NCBI RefSeq assembly: GCF_007845675.1
Contig: NZ_VOBR01000005.1
Coordinates: 296,439-360,438, forward strand
Reading direction: 5' to 3'
Origin: Lentzea tibetensis
GTDB taxonomy: Bacteria > Actinomycetota > Actinomycetes > Mycobacteriales > Pseudonocardiaceae
DNA: 64,000 nt
In this document: positions 16,577 through 25,085 of the stretch, in pieces
Layout: each line of letters begins with the position of its first letter
How positions within the stretch are numbered: the stretch's first letter is position 1
Notes under the pieces: model-generated
What the model saw: the letters and a program-made list of their open reading frames with translations, nothing else
What the model was told of the DNA's origin: nothing
Database searches by the model: none
Made by a program: the position numbers and the translations under genes

Positions 16577-18880
16577 TTACAGGTGTTGCGCCGCCCAGGC
16601 CGCGATCTGAGTTCGCGATCTCAGTTCGAGCTTCTGCCGGACGCGCTGCAGGTGAGCCTCGACCGTGCGCTCGGAAATGCGCAGCGTGGACCCGATGCGC
16701 TGGTTCGTGTGACCGGCCGCGACGAGCGACACGACCTGGCGTTCGCGGTCGCTGAGCACCTGCTCGGGTTCCTCGTCGAGCACGTAGTCGACGACCTGCT
16801 CCTGCGTCATCTCCCGGCCGGACGCCAGCACGTCCTCGGCCTCGGACGTGGACAGCGCGGCACGGCACGCGGTGATCGTCGCGTGCAGCTCCTCCTGCCA
16901 CTGGGCGTCCTGCTTCGCCTGCCCGACGGTGCGCACGCGCGACGCCGCGCCGACGAGCCGCAACGCGCGCCGCGGATCACCGCGCCGCAGCGCCACCATC
17001 GCCAGGCCCTCGATGACGTGGGAGAACCAGAAACTGCCCACCGAGCACGTCCGGACGGACTCCTGGAACCGGGCCAGCGCCTCGTCCAGGTCGTCGCGGC
17101 GCAGCGCGCGGATGCCGACGGTGTGCAGGAAGATCGCGAGCCGCGGCGGCGGCGCCAGCCTGCGGTACACGGGCAGGACGTCGTCGATCAGCTCGTCGGC
17201 GAACTCGGTGTCGCCGCTCTGCAGCGCCACCCAGGCGAGATTGTGCTCGACGATCGCGATGTCGAGCGGTTCGCCGACCGGCGCGAGCAGCGCGATGGCC
17301 TCCTCGTAGTACTTCCGCGCGGCGTCGAGCCGTTCGGCGCGGGTGTGCTCGCCCGCGAGGCCGTTGAGCGCGCGGGCCAGCGCGATCGGCGAGTCGAGGC
17401 CGCGGGCGAGCTCGACGGCCTGCTCGGCGAACCGGAAGCCCGCCGAGTCGTTGAGGTCGGTGCCCGCCAGGAACGCCAGGTGGCACAACGCGATGCAGCG
17501 GTCCTCCGGCGTGGCGTCGGACGAGCGGACGGCGTTGTCCAGCAGCCTGCGGCCTTCTGAGACGTAGCCCTGGTCGCGCCACGTGACGGCGAGCAGCGTC
17601 GCCAGCGGCAGCTCGCGCTGGTCGTGCCGCGACGTGCTCCAGTCGACGGCGAGCTGCAGCGCGCCGGAGTCGCCCGCGAGCGGTTCGAGCAGCTCGGACG
17701 GGCTGAACATGGCCAGCGAGAACCGCCGCCACACGACCATGAACCAGGTGACGACGCCTTCGCAGGTGGCGCCGTGCTCGCCGGACTCGACGAGCTTCTC
17801 CTTGCCGTACAGGCGAACGGACTCGAGCTGGTCGAACCGGGCGACGCCGCTCGGCGACGTCGTCGCGACCAGCAGCGACTTGGCGACGAGCACGGACAGC
17901 AGACCGAGCACCCGGTCCGGCGGCAGCGCCTCGTCCGCGCACGCGGCGACCGCGATGTCGACGCTGAAGCCGCCGGAGAACAGCGACAGCCTGCGGAACA
18001 CGCGCTGCTCGTCGCCGTCGAGCGTGTCGTAGCTCCACTCGATCGCGGCGCGCAGGCTCTGATGTCGTTCGGCCGCGGTGCGGTTGCCGCGGTTGAGCAG
18101 CGCCAACCGGTCGTCCAGCCGGGCCAGCACCTCGGCGACCGGCAGGACCGTCACGAGCCGCGCGGCCAGCTCGATCGCGAGCGGCAGCCCGTCGAGCCGG
18201 GCGCACACGCTCGACATGATCTCCTGGTCGGCGAGGTCGAACGTGAGGCCGAGGTTGTTGGCCCGCGCGCGGTCGGAGAACAGTTCGACGGCGCTCGCGA
18301 TCGGCAGCGGGTGCACCTGGTAGACGACCTCGCCGGGCACCCGCAGCGCTTCCCTGCTGGTCGCGAGCACGCGCAGGCCGGGACAACCGAGCAGCAGCGC
18401 CTCGACGAGGTGCGCGCACTGGGCGACCAGGTGCTCGCAGTTGTCCAGCACCAGCAGCAGCGATCGTTCGGCGAGCGCGGTGAGCAGCGTCCGCACGACG
18501 GGTTCGCGGGCGACCTCGGCGATGCCCAGCGCGGTGGCGACGGACTGCACCACGAACTCGCCCTGGGAGACCGACCCGAGCTCCACCCACACGGCGTCCG
18601 GCGCGAACTCCTTGGCGAGCCTGGTCTTCCCGACGCCTGCCGGTCCGACGAGCGTCAGCATCCGGCACGCACCGGCCAGGCGGTGCAGGTAGTGGAGCTC
18701 GTCCGCACGGCCGATGAAGCTGTCCAGCGACGTCGAAAGCTCGATCTCGCGAGAGGCGCGCTCCCGGTAAGCCCGCTGACGGCACGCGTTCGAGCAGTAC
18801 CTCGCGTGCCTTCGCCTGCTGGAGGAAGTCGCGGCTCCGCAGGTCTCACAGGTACCCGCCAGCTCGCTCACCACACGCAT
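16577..18880 (-). CDS. Large LuxR-family regulator with NB-ARC-type ATPase and zinc-ribbon N terminus
   Basis: A 767-residue STAND-type regulator. The N terminus has a CxxC...CxxxC cluster (Cys11, Cys14, Cys29, Cys33: CETCG and YCSNACRQRAYRERA), resembling a small zinc ribbon. The ATPase has a Walker A GPAGVGKT at about 79-86, then LLLVLDNCEHL as Walker B and a GLPLAIELAARL segment as in AfsR/NB-ARC proteins. The middle is TPR-like helical repeats, and the C terminus is a LuxR HTH (LSDRERQVVSLVAAGHTNQR). ATG 18880 is preferred over TTG 18889. It is divergent from the GH97 gene, which it might regulate. Confidence 0.85.
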   Translation of the reverse strand: MRVVSELAGTCETCGAATSSSRRRHARYCSNACRQRAYRERASREIELSTSLDSFIGRADELHYLHRLAGACRMLTLVGPAGVGKTRLAKEFAPDAVWVELGSVSQGEFVVQSVATALGIAEVAREPVVRTLLTALAERSLLLVLDNCEHLVAQCAHLVEALLLGCPGLRVLATSREALRVPGEVVYQVHPLPIASAVELFSDRARANNLGLTFDLADQEIMSSVCARLDGLPLAIELAARLVTVLPVAEVLARLDDRLALLNRGNRTAAERHQSLRAAIEWSYDTLDGDEQRVFRRLSLFSGGFSVDIAVAACADEALPPDRVLGLLSVLVAKSLLVATTSPSGVARFDQLESVRLYGKEKLVESGEHGATCEGVVTWFMVVWRRFSLAMFSPSELLEPLAGDSGALQLAVDWSTSRHDQRELPLATLLAVTWRDQGYVSEGRRLLDNAVRSSDATPEDRCIALCHLAFLAGTDLNDSAGFRFAEQAVELARGLDSPIALARALNGLAGEHTRAERLDAARKYYEEAIALLAPVGEPLDIAIVEHNLAWVALQSGDTEFADELIDDVLPVYRRLAPPPRLAIFLHTVGIRALRRDDLDEALARFQESVRTCSVGSFWFSHVIEGLAMVALRRGDPRRALRLVGAASRVRTVGQAKQDAQWQEELHATITACRAALSTSEAEDVLASGREMTQEQVVDYVLDEEPEQVLSDRERQVVSLVAAGHTNQRIGSTLRISERTVEAHLQRVRQKLELRSRTQIAAWAAQHL

Positions 18881-19052
18881 CGTAATCAAGCGACTACATG
18901 GCGGAAAGGGCTTTCCGGCACACGCGGGTCACATCGCTGCCCCCACCCGATCTCTGCATGCCGAATGGGACGCAAGGGCGTAGACCGGACGAGCTTTGTT
19001 GCGTATACATCGGATCTATCGCCGCCGCGATGTGACGTTGGAGGACTCGACG

Positions 19053-21695
19053 ATGCTGTCTTCAGCCGCGCGGCGGTGCGCGGTCGGGCTACTGGCGCTG
19101 ACTCTGTCAGCCGCGGTGGCACCGCAGGCCGTCGCGGACAGATCCGGTGCGGCGTGGCCGAAAGCCGAGGTCCGGGTGGACAACGGCGTGGTGACACTCG
19201 GGGTGAGCCGCGAGGGCCGGACGGTGCTGGAACCCGGACCGCTCGGCGTGGTCACCGAACGCGCCGACCTGTCGAAGGACCTGAAGCTGGTGCGGCGGAC
19301 GTCGCGGCAGGTGTTCGAGCAGTACACGGCGACGACCGGCAAGGAGCGGCGCCGCACGGTCCAGCACCGCGAGGACCGCTACGTCCTCCAGGGCGCGGCG
19401 CGGCTGGACGTGGTGGTGCGGACGTCCGCGGACGGCGTCGCCTACCGCTACGAGCTGCCCCAGAACACCGGTGCCGTGCTGAGCGAGACCTCGGCGTTCG
19501 TGTTCCACACGGCGGCGACCGCGTGGCTGGCGAAGTACCGGCGCGACTACGAGAACCCGTTCGTGCAGACCACGGCCGGTGCGACCGAGACGGCCGAGTA
19601 CCTGCACCCGGCGTTGTTCGAGGTGGCGGGCTCGTACGCGCTGCTCACCGAGTCCGATGTGGACGGACGCCACTCGGGTGCGCGACTCGTGCACACGGCG
19701 GGCTCCGGCGCGTTCCAGGTGAAGTACTGGGACGAGAAGGTGCTGGTCGACGGGCCGTGGACCTCGCAGTGGCGCACCGCGATCATCGGCGACCTGGCGA
19801 CCGTGTCGGCGTCGACGCTGGTAGACGACCTGGCGGCGCCGTCGCGGGTGCGCGACACGTCGTGGATCAAGCCGGGCAAGGTGTTCTGGAGCTGGCTCGC
19901 GGGCGGCCGCGAGGCGGGGCAGAGCCTGGCGCTGCAGAAGGAGTACGTGGACTACGCGGCGGCGCACGGCTGGCCGTACGCGCTGGTCGACGCGGGGTGG
20001 TACTTCGACCCGAACTGGGACTACGACCCGGCGTGGGAGAAGACGAGCTGGATCCCCGACCTCGTCGCGTATGCCAAGGCGCGCGGCGTGAAGATCCACC
20101 TCTGGGTGCACTACGACGAGCTGGACACCGCGGCGGAACGGGCCACGCGGCTCGCGTTGTTCGAGTCGTGGGGCATCTCCGGCCTGAAGATCGACTTCAT
20201 GGACTCCGACGGCCAGGACCGGTACCGCTGGTACGACCAGATCCTGCCGGAGACCGCCCAGCACCACCTGATGGTCAACTTCCACGGCTCGACGATCCCG
20301 CACGGCCTGCAGCGGACGTGGCCGCACGTGATGACCATGGAGGCGGTGCACGGCGGCGAGAAGTCGAGCGGGCTGACCGGCCAGCACCTGACGGCGTTGC
20401 CGTTCACCCGCAACGTGGTCGGCTCGATGGACTACACGCCGATGGCGTGGCACCGGCCGAGCCGCACGTCGTCCGACGCGCACGAGCTGGGGCTCGCGGT
20501 CGTCTACGAGTCGGCGCTGGCGAACTTCGCGGGCAAGCCGGCCGACTACGCGGCGCGGCCGCTCGCGGAGCGGTTCCTCGACCAGGTGCCGACGACGTGG
20601 GACGAGACCCGGTTGCTGAGCGGCCGTCCCGCCGACCACGCGGTGTTCGCGCGGCGCAGCGGTGACCGCTGGTTCCTCGGCGGCGGCTACGCGGGCGCGG
20701 CGCGAACCGTGCAGGTGCCGCTGTCGCTGCCGTCCGGCCGCTGGCTGGTGGAGATCGTCCGCGACGGGCCAGCCGGGCTGGTGCGCGAGCAGCGGACCGT
20801 GCGGTCGGGCGACGCGCTGACCTTGGACGTCAAGGACAACGGCGGTTTCGCGGCGATCGCGTGCCGGGCCGGTGCGCGCACGTGCGACGAGCCGGTGCGC
20901 CGGGTGCCCGCCACGACGGTGACCGCGTCCGCTCGCGGCTTCGAGGTGACCGGCACGTTCAAGGCGGACGAGGCGGTGTCCCGCGTGTCGTTCGCGCCGC
21001 GCGTGCCCGCTGGGTGGTCGCTGTCCGGAGCACCGGTGACCGCGCCACGACTGGTGGCCGGCGCGTCGATCTCCGGCAAGTGGACCGTCACGCCGCCCGC
21101 CTCACCGTCCTCGTTCGGCTACTTCGACGTGCCCGTCGTGGCGTCGTTCAACGGCGGCGTCGAGGACGAGAAGACGGCGCGCGTGCACCTGGTCAAACCG
21201 CTCGAGGCCGGCTGGTCGTACGTGAGCGACAAGCCGTTCCTGACCGCGGTCGGCGGTGACGGACCGGTCGAGCGCGACCTGTCGAACGGTGGTGCGGCGG
21301 CCGGTGACGGGCGTGGCATCGCGGTGCGCCGGGCGACGTTCGGCAAGGGCATCGGGACGCACGCGTCGTCCGAGGTGACCGTGGCGCTGGACGCGCGGTG
21401 CACGTCGTTCGCGGCGTCGGTGGGCGTCGACGACGAGGCCGGGCTGGACGTGGCGCGGCAGCGGGTCGGCGGCACCGTGTCGTTCCAGGTGCTCGGCGAC
21501 GGCGTGGTGCTGGCGGACACCGGTGTGCTCGGCGTGCGGACGCCGGTGCGCGATCTCGCGGTGGACGTGTCCGGCGTGAAGGTGCTGACCCTGCGGGTCG
21601 GCGACGGCGGTGACGGCACGCAGAACGACCACGCCTCGTGGGGCGACGTCAGGGTGCGTTGTTCGCCCAGCGGAGCAACGGCAGCATCGAGCTGA
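19053..21695 (+). CDS. Secreted GH97 glycosidase with NEW3 and NPCBM domains
   Basis: An 880-residue exported alpha-glycosidase, probably an alpha-galactosidase. A signal peptide covers residues 1-29 (ending PQAVADR). A GH97 N-terminal beta domain follows, then the barrel with YALVDAGWYFDP and GLKIDFMDSDGQD, whose Asp residues fit the retaining GH97 nucleophile, and TMEAVHGGE. The C terminus adds a NEW3-type beta domain (about 650-745) and an NPCBM domain (FGKGIGTHASSEVTVALD) much like that of the GH27 enzyme. GGAGG lies 8 nt before ATG 19053. Its last 47 bases overlap the convergent HxlR gene. Confidence 0.88.
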   Translation: MLSSAARRCAVGLLALTLSAAVAPQAVADRSGAAWPKAEVRVDNGVVTLGVSREGRTVLEPGPLGVVTERADLSKDLKLVRRTSRQVFEQYTATTGKERRRTVQHREDRYVLQGAARLDVVVRTSADGVAYRYELPQNTGAVLSETSAFVFHTAATAWLAKYRRDYENPFVQTTAGATETAEYLHPALFEVAGSYALLTESDVDGRHSGARLVHTAGSGAFQVKYWDEKVLVDGPWTSQWRTAIIGDLATVSASTLVDDLAAPSRVRDTSWIKPGKVFWSWLAGGREAGQSLALQKEYVDYAAAHGWPYALVDAGWYFDPNWDYDPAWEKTSWIPDLVAYAKARGVKIHLWVHYDELDTAAERATRLALFESWGISGLKIDFMDSDGQDRYRWYDQILPETAQHHLMVNFHGSTIPHGLQRTWPHVMTMEAVHGGEKSSGLTGQHLTALPFTRNVVGSMDYTPMAWHRPSRTSSDAHELGLAVVYESALANFAGKPADYAARPLAERFLDQVPTTWDETRLLSGRPADHAVFARRSGDRWFLGGGYAGAARTVQVPLSLPSGRWLVEIVRDGPAGLVREQRTVRSGDALTLDVKDNGGFAAIACRAGARTCDEPVRRVPATTVTASARGFEVTGTFKADEAVSRVSFAPRVPAGWSLSGAPVTAPRLVAGASISGKWTVTPPASPSSFGYFDVPVVASFNGGVEDEKTARVHLVKPLEAGWSYVSDKPFLTAVGGDGPVERDLSNGGAAAGDGRGIAVRRATFGKGIGTHASSEVTVALDARCTSFAASVGVDDEAGLDVARQRVGGTVSFQVLGDGVVLADTGVLGVRTPVRDLAVDVSGVKVLTLRVGDGGDGTQNDHASWGDVRVRCSPSGATAASS

Positions 21696-21954
21696 CGAGG
21701 TCGCGGCCTCGTTCGGTGAGGGCGTACTCGACGCCGGGAGGCACGGTCGGGAAGACCGTCCGCTCGACGTAGCCCTCGTCCTCGAGGCCGCGCACCGTGT
21801 AGGTGAGCATCCGCTGGGAGATCCCGGTGATCTCCCGGCGGAGCTCGTTGTACCGGTGCGGCCGCTGGTGCAGCAGGCACACGACGACCATGCTCCAGCG
21901 GTCGCCGATGCGGCGCAGCACCGGCGTCACGGGGTGGTCTTCGGGCGGGAACAC
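21649..21954 (-). CDS. HxlR family transcriptional regulator
   Basis: A 101-residue winged-helix regulator with the HxlR pattern: PVLRRIGDRWSMVVVCLLHQ, RYNELRREITGISQRMLTYT and LTERGRDLVSSMLPLLRWA. Many relatives sense redox state or aldehydes, but those have an N-terminal Cys; the only Cys here is in the first helix region (VVVCLL). It is divergent from the SDR gene 48 bp away, which is its likely target. Confidence 0.9.
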   Translation of the reverse strand: MFPPEDHPVTPVLRRIGDRWSMVVVCLLHQRPHRYNELRREITGISQRMLTYTVRGLEDEGYVERTVFPTVPPGVEYALTERGRDLVSSMLPLLRWANNAP

Positions 21955-22002
21955 GAATGTGCCTCCTTACGCGGGCGCGCTCGTGGTTCCAGGATGCCTG
22001 AC

Positions 22003-22794
22003 ATGGGGAAGAAGACGATCGTGATCGCGGGCGGCACCGACGGCATGGGGCGGGCCGTCGCGCTCGACCGGATGGCGCGCGGCGACGACGTCGTCGTGAT
22101 CGGCAGTTCCGCGGAGAAGGGTGCCGCGCACCCGTGGAGGTTCGTCCAGGCGGACCTCAGCTCGGTCGCCGAGGTGCGGCGGGTGGTCCGCGACATCGGC
22201 GACGAGTTCCCGTCGGTCAACGCGTTGCTGCTGACGGCGAACCGGATCGAACGGCACCGGCGCGAGACGCCGGAGGGCCTGGAAGCGACGTTCGCGCTCT
22301 ACTACCTGAGCCGATACCTGCTGGCGCACGGGCTACCGGTCACCGACGTGATCATCTCGGTGTCCGCGCCCGGCATGCGGGTGGGCCGGATCCACTGGGA
22401 CGACCTGCGGCTGACCCGCCGCTGGAGCCGGGTCCGCGCGCAGCTCCAGGCTGGCAGGGCCAACGACCTGCTCGGGGTCGCGTTCGCCGAGGAGACCGGT
22501 GGCCGGGTGCCGTTCGTGATCTACAACCCGCGCTTCACCGCCACCGACGGCGTGCTGCGCGCAGGCGGGCTGGTGCGGCTGCTGGCCCGCGTGGCGGCCA
22601 GCCCGGTGGTCGAGGTGGTCGCGCCGCTGGTCGAGTGGATCGACGATCCGCCCGCTGTGCCGTTCGCCGCGTTCGACCGGAACAAGCCGGTCGACATCGG
22701 GCTGCGCACGTTCGACCCCGCCGACGCGCGGCGGCTCAGCGAGGTGTCGAAGCGGTTGAGTACAGGTCCAGGAACAGCTCCATCGCCTCGTTGA
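22003..22794 (+). CDS. Atypical short-chain dehydrogenase/reductase-like protein
   Basis: A 263-residue Rossmann protein beginning KTIVIAGGTDGMGRAVAL, the SDR nucleotide loop. The usual catalytic YxxxK is not seen: after IISVSAPGMRVG the expected position reads AGRANDLLGVAFAEE. It may bind NAD(P) without classical SDR chemistry. ATG 22003 has AGGA 8 nt upstream; ATG 21994 is an alternative. It is next to a divergent HxlR regulator, and its 3' end overlaps the convergent TetR gene by 59 bp. Confidence 0.75.
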   Translation: MGKKTIVIAGGTDGMGRAVALDRMARGDDVVVIGSSAEKGAAHPWRFVQADLSSVAEVRRVVRDIGDEFPSVNALLLTANRIERHRRETPEGLEATFALYYLSRYLLAHGLPVTDVIISVSAPGMRVGRIHWDDLRLTRRWSRVRAQLQAGRANDLLGVAFAEETGGRVPFVIYNPRFTATDGVLRAGGLVRLLARVAASPVVEVVAPLVEWIDDPPAVPFAAFDRNKPVDIGLRTFDPADARRLSEVSKRLSTGPGTAPSPR

Positions 22795-23287
22795 CCGCTT
22801 CGAGGTCGTCGGTGGCCACGAGGTCGAGCAGCAGCCCGCGCGAGACGGCGAGGGCCAGCCGTGCGCTGGCCCTCGCGCGCTGCGGCGTCATCCCCTGGCT
22901 GAGACCGAGTGCGACGAGCGCGGGCAGCCAGTCGTCGACGATGCCGTCCAGCAGTCCCGTCTCCCCCAGCCTGCCCTGCGCGGCCTGCCCGTAGAGCTCG
23001 AAGAACAACCGCTCCAGCGGCCGCAGCTCCGGCGAGGTGAGCCGCTTCCAGAACAGCCGCCCCATCTCCTCGGGCGGGCAGTCGGCGAGGTCCGCGAGCG
23101 CGGCCTTCTGCCGGGCCTCGACCTCGCGGACGACGTCGACGAGCAGCTGCTCCTTGGAACCGAAGTGGTAGATCAGCATCCGGTGGCTCGTGCCGACGGC
23201 CGCCGCGATCCCGCGCAGCGTGACGTCGCCCGACCCGCCGGACGCCAGGTGGCCGACCACTGCATCGAGCAACCGTTGCTTCTGCAT
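22736..23287 (-). CDS. TetR family regulator
   Basis: A 183-residue TetR protein with HTH TLRGIAAAVGTSHRMLIYHF in the first 50 residues and a helical ligand domain. Its ATG lies only 14 bp from the first ATG of the divergent SRPBCC gene, and the gap is filled by tandem palindromes (23288-23317). There is no room for a normal leader or Shine-Dalgarno, so its mRNA is probably leaderless or the true start is internal. I infer that it represses itself and the SRPBCC gene. Confidence 0.87.
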   Translation of the reverse strand: MQKQRLLDAVVGHLASGGSGDVTLRGIAAAVGTSHRMLIYHFGSKEQLLVDVVREVEARQKAALADLADCPPEEMGRLFWKRLTSPELRPLERLFFELYGQAAQGRLGETGLLDGIVDDWLPALVALGLSQGMTPQRARASARLALAVSRGLLLDLVATDDLEAVNEAMELFLDLYSTASTPR

Positions 23288-23317
23288 GTACCAGATGGTA
23301 CATGTACCACATGGTAC
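23288..23317. promoter_or_regulatory. Tandem 14-bp palindromic operators
   Basis: Two perfect palindromes, GTACCAGATGGTAC (23288-23301) and GTACCACATGGTAC (23304-23317), lie two bases apart. The arms are GTACCA/TGGTAC in both. They abut the TetR start codon and cover the first ATG codons of the SRPBCC gene. This is a textbook layout for two dimers repressing both directions; binding itself is inferred. Confidence 0.8.
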
Positions 23318-23733
23318 AGAGAGTGGACGTCACGGTGCGCTCGGCCGCCGCGCCGAGCGAGGTGTACGCGTACGTGCGCGACGGCGCCACCTGGCCGTCG
23401 TGGACGTCGCTCGAGTCGTTCGAGCTGGAGAAGGGACCCGAGGACGTCGGTGGCGTCCGCGTGTTCCGGCGCAAGAACGTCGTGAGCCGCGAGGAGATCG
23501 TCGAGCTCGTGCCGGACAAGCGACTCAGCTACGTGTTGCTGTCCGGGTTGCCGCTCAAGGGGTACCGCGGGTTCGTCGACCTCGAACCGGACGGCGGCGG
23601 CACGCGGATCCACTGGTACTCGTCGTTCGAGCCGAAGGTGCCTGGCACCGGGTGGCTCTACCGGATCGCGCTCCAGAAGATCATCCAGTCGTTCGCGACG
23701 GGCCTGGCCGCTGTCGCGGAAGGTGCGGCGTAG
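23302..23733 (+). CDS. SRPBCC (polyketide cyclase/START-like) family protein
   Basis: A small 143-residue helix-grip protein (DVTVRSAAAPSEVYAYVRDG, WPSWTSLESFEL, GGTRIHWYSSFEP) of the polyketide cyclase 2 type, with a hydrophobic ligand cavity and unknown ligand. Possible starts are ATG 23302, ATG 23311 and GTG 23323; the first two lie inside the operator. A TTGCTT/TACATG promoter-like pair at 23276-23304 would place the transcript start near 23311. Control by the divergent TetR is inferred. Confidence 0.82.
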   Translation: MYHMVQRVDVTVRSAAAPSEVYAYVRDGATWPSWTSLESFELEKGPEDVGGVRVFRRKNVVSREEIVELVPDKRLSYVLLSGLPLKGYRGFVDLEPDGGGTRIHWYSSFEPKVPGTGWLYRIALQKIIQSFATGLAAVAEGAA

Positions 23734-23786
23734 TACCCGATTGTGGGCTTGGCAGCGGATCCAACGGCTGCGAATGATGATTCCCC

Positions 23787-25085
23787 GTGAGTTCGATTGG
23801 GATCGTCGGAGCGGGTCAGGCCGGCATCGTGCTGGGCGCGGGTCTGCTGCGCGACGGGTTCGACGTGACGGTCTACTCGGACCGGACACCCGACGACTAC
23901 CTGCACGACCGGGGCCGCCCGACGGCCTGCCTGTGGGGCGACCAGGTCGTCGCGGAACGCGAGCTCGGGCTCGACTTCTGGGACGACACGGCGCCCGCGA
24001 TCACCAGCATCCACCTGGACCTGTGCCTGCCGGACCCGATGATCGCGTTCTCGATCAGCGCCGGACTGCGGGCACCCGCGCTCGCGGTGGACCAGCGGCT
24101 GAAGTTCGCGCACGGCATGCGCGCGCTGGCCGAGCGCGGCGCGCGGATCGTCGTCGACCACATCTCGGCGCAGAAGCTGGAGAAGGTGGCCGCGGAGCAC
24201 GACCTGGTGGTCGTGACGGCCGGGCACCGCTCGCTCGGCGACCTGTTCCCGCGTGATGACGCGCGCAGCGTGCACACCGAGCCGCGGCGTTCCCTGTTCA
24301 TGATGAACGTCGCGGACTACGACCTGTCCGCGCGGAGCGAGCACGCGGACCTCGCGTTCTCGTTCATGCCCGGCGTGGTGGAGCTGTTCTGGGTCCCGTT
24401 CCTGGACAAGGACCGCGGCGTCACGCGCAGCATCGTCGTCGAGGCGGTGCCGGGCGGTCCCGCCGACCGGTTCAGCGACGTGAAGACCGCCGACGAGGGC
24501 CTGGACGTGTTGCGGGGCCTGGTGCGCGACCTGCTGCCGTGGGAGTCGGACTTCCTCGCACCAGCGCGGCCGACGTCACCGGTGACGTGGCTGAACGGCT
24601 CGGTCGTGCCGATCGTGCGGCAACCCGTTGACACGTTGCCGTCCGGCAGGCACGTGCTCGGACTCGGTGACGCCGTCGTGCTCAACGACCCGCTCGCCGG
24701 CCAGGGCGCGAACAACGCGACCCGCATGGCGACGTTCTTCACGTCGCGGATCACCGCGCGCGGCAAGGACTTCACAGCCGAGTGGCTGGCCGCGCAGTTC
24801 GACGACTTCTGGGACTACGGCAGGCACGTCAACGACTTCTCGAACGTGCTGCTGGAGCCGCTGGAGCCGTTCCAGCAGGAGCTGCTGCTCGCCGCGTCGC
24901 GCAACCAGGAGATCGCGGGGTGCGTGTTCGAGGGGTTCAACGACCCGGCCAGCTTCACGCCCTGGTTCACCGACCGCACGCGGGCGCGCGGGTTCCTCGC
25001 CGACCACGGCGTTGGACGGTCTTCGGTGCTGCGCTACAAGCTCGACGTCGCGTGGAAGGTGTTACGCCACAAGGTGTTCGGTTAG
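23787..25085 (+). CDS. Styrene monooxygenase StyA-like flavoprotein
   Basis: A 432-residue single-component-like FAD protein. The N-terminal FAD site is GIVGAGQAGIVLGAGL, and a second FAD segment is VLGLGDAVVLNDPLAGQGAN. Overall it matches StyA, the FADH2-dependent epoxidase of styrene and indole oxidation, which needs a separate flavin reductase, StyB. No reductase gene is adjacent, so reduced flavin must come from elsewhere. The substrate is unknown. GTG start at 23787; the 3' end overlaps the convergent FMO-like gene by 24 bp. Confidence 0.85.
   Translation: MSSIGIVGAGQAGIVLGAGLLRDGFDVTVYSDRTPDDYLHDRGRPTACLWGDQVVAERELGLDFWDDTAPAITSIHLDLCLPDPMIAFSISAGLRAPALAVDQRLKFAHGMRALAERGARIVVDHISAQKLEKVAAEHDLVVVTAGHRSLGDLFPRDDARSVHTEPRRSLFMMNVADYDLSARSEHADLAFSFMPGVVELFWVPFLDKDRGVTRSIVVEAVPGGPADRFSDVKTADEGLDVLRGLVRDLLPWESDFLAPARPTSPVTWLNGSVVPIVRQPVDTLPSGRHVLGLGDAVVLNDPLAGQGANNATRMATFFTSRITARGKDFTAEWLAAQFDDFWDYGRHVNDFSNVLLEPLEPFQQELLLAASRNQEIAGCVFEGFNDPASFTPWFTDRTRARGFLADHGVGRSSVLRYKLDVAWKVLRHKVFG

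Noticed and set aside
17624-20665. 1,013-codon open frame across the LuxR/GH97 region
   Set aside because: Shadow of both genes; no start signal or known domain.
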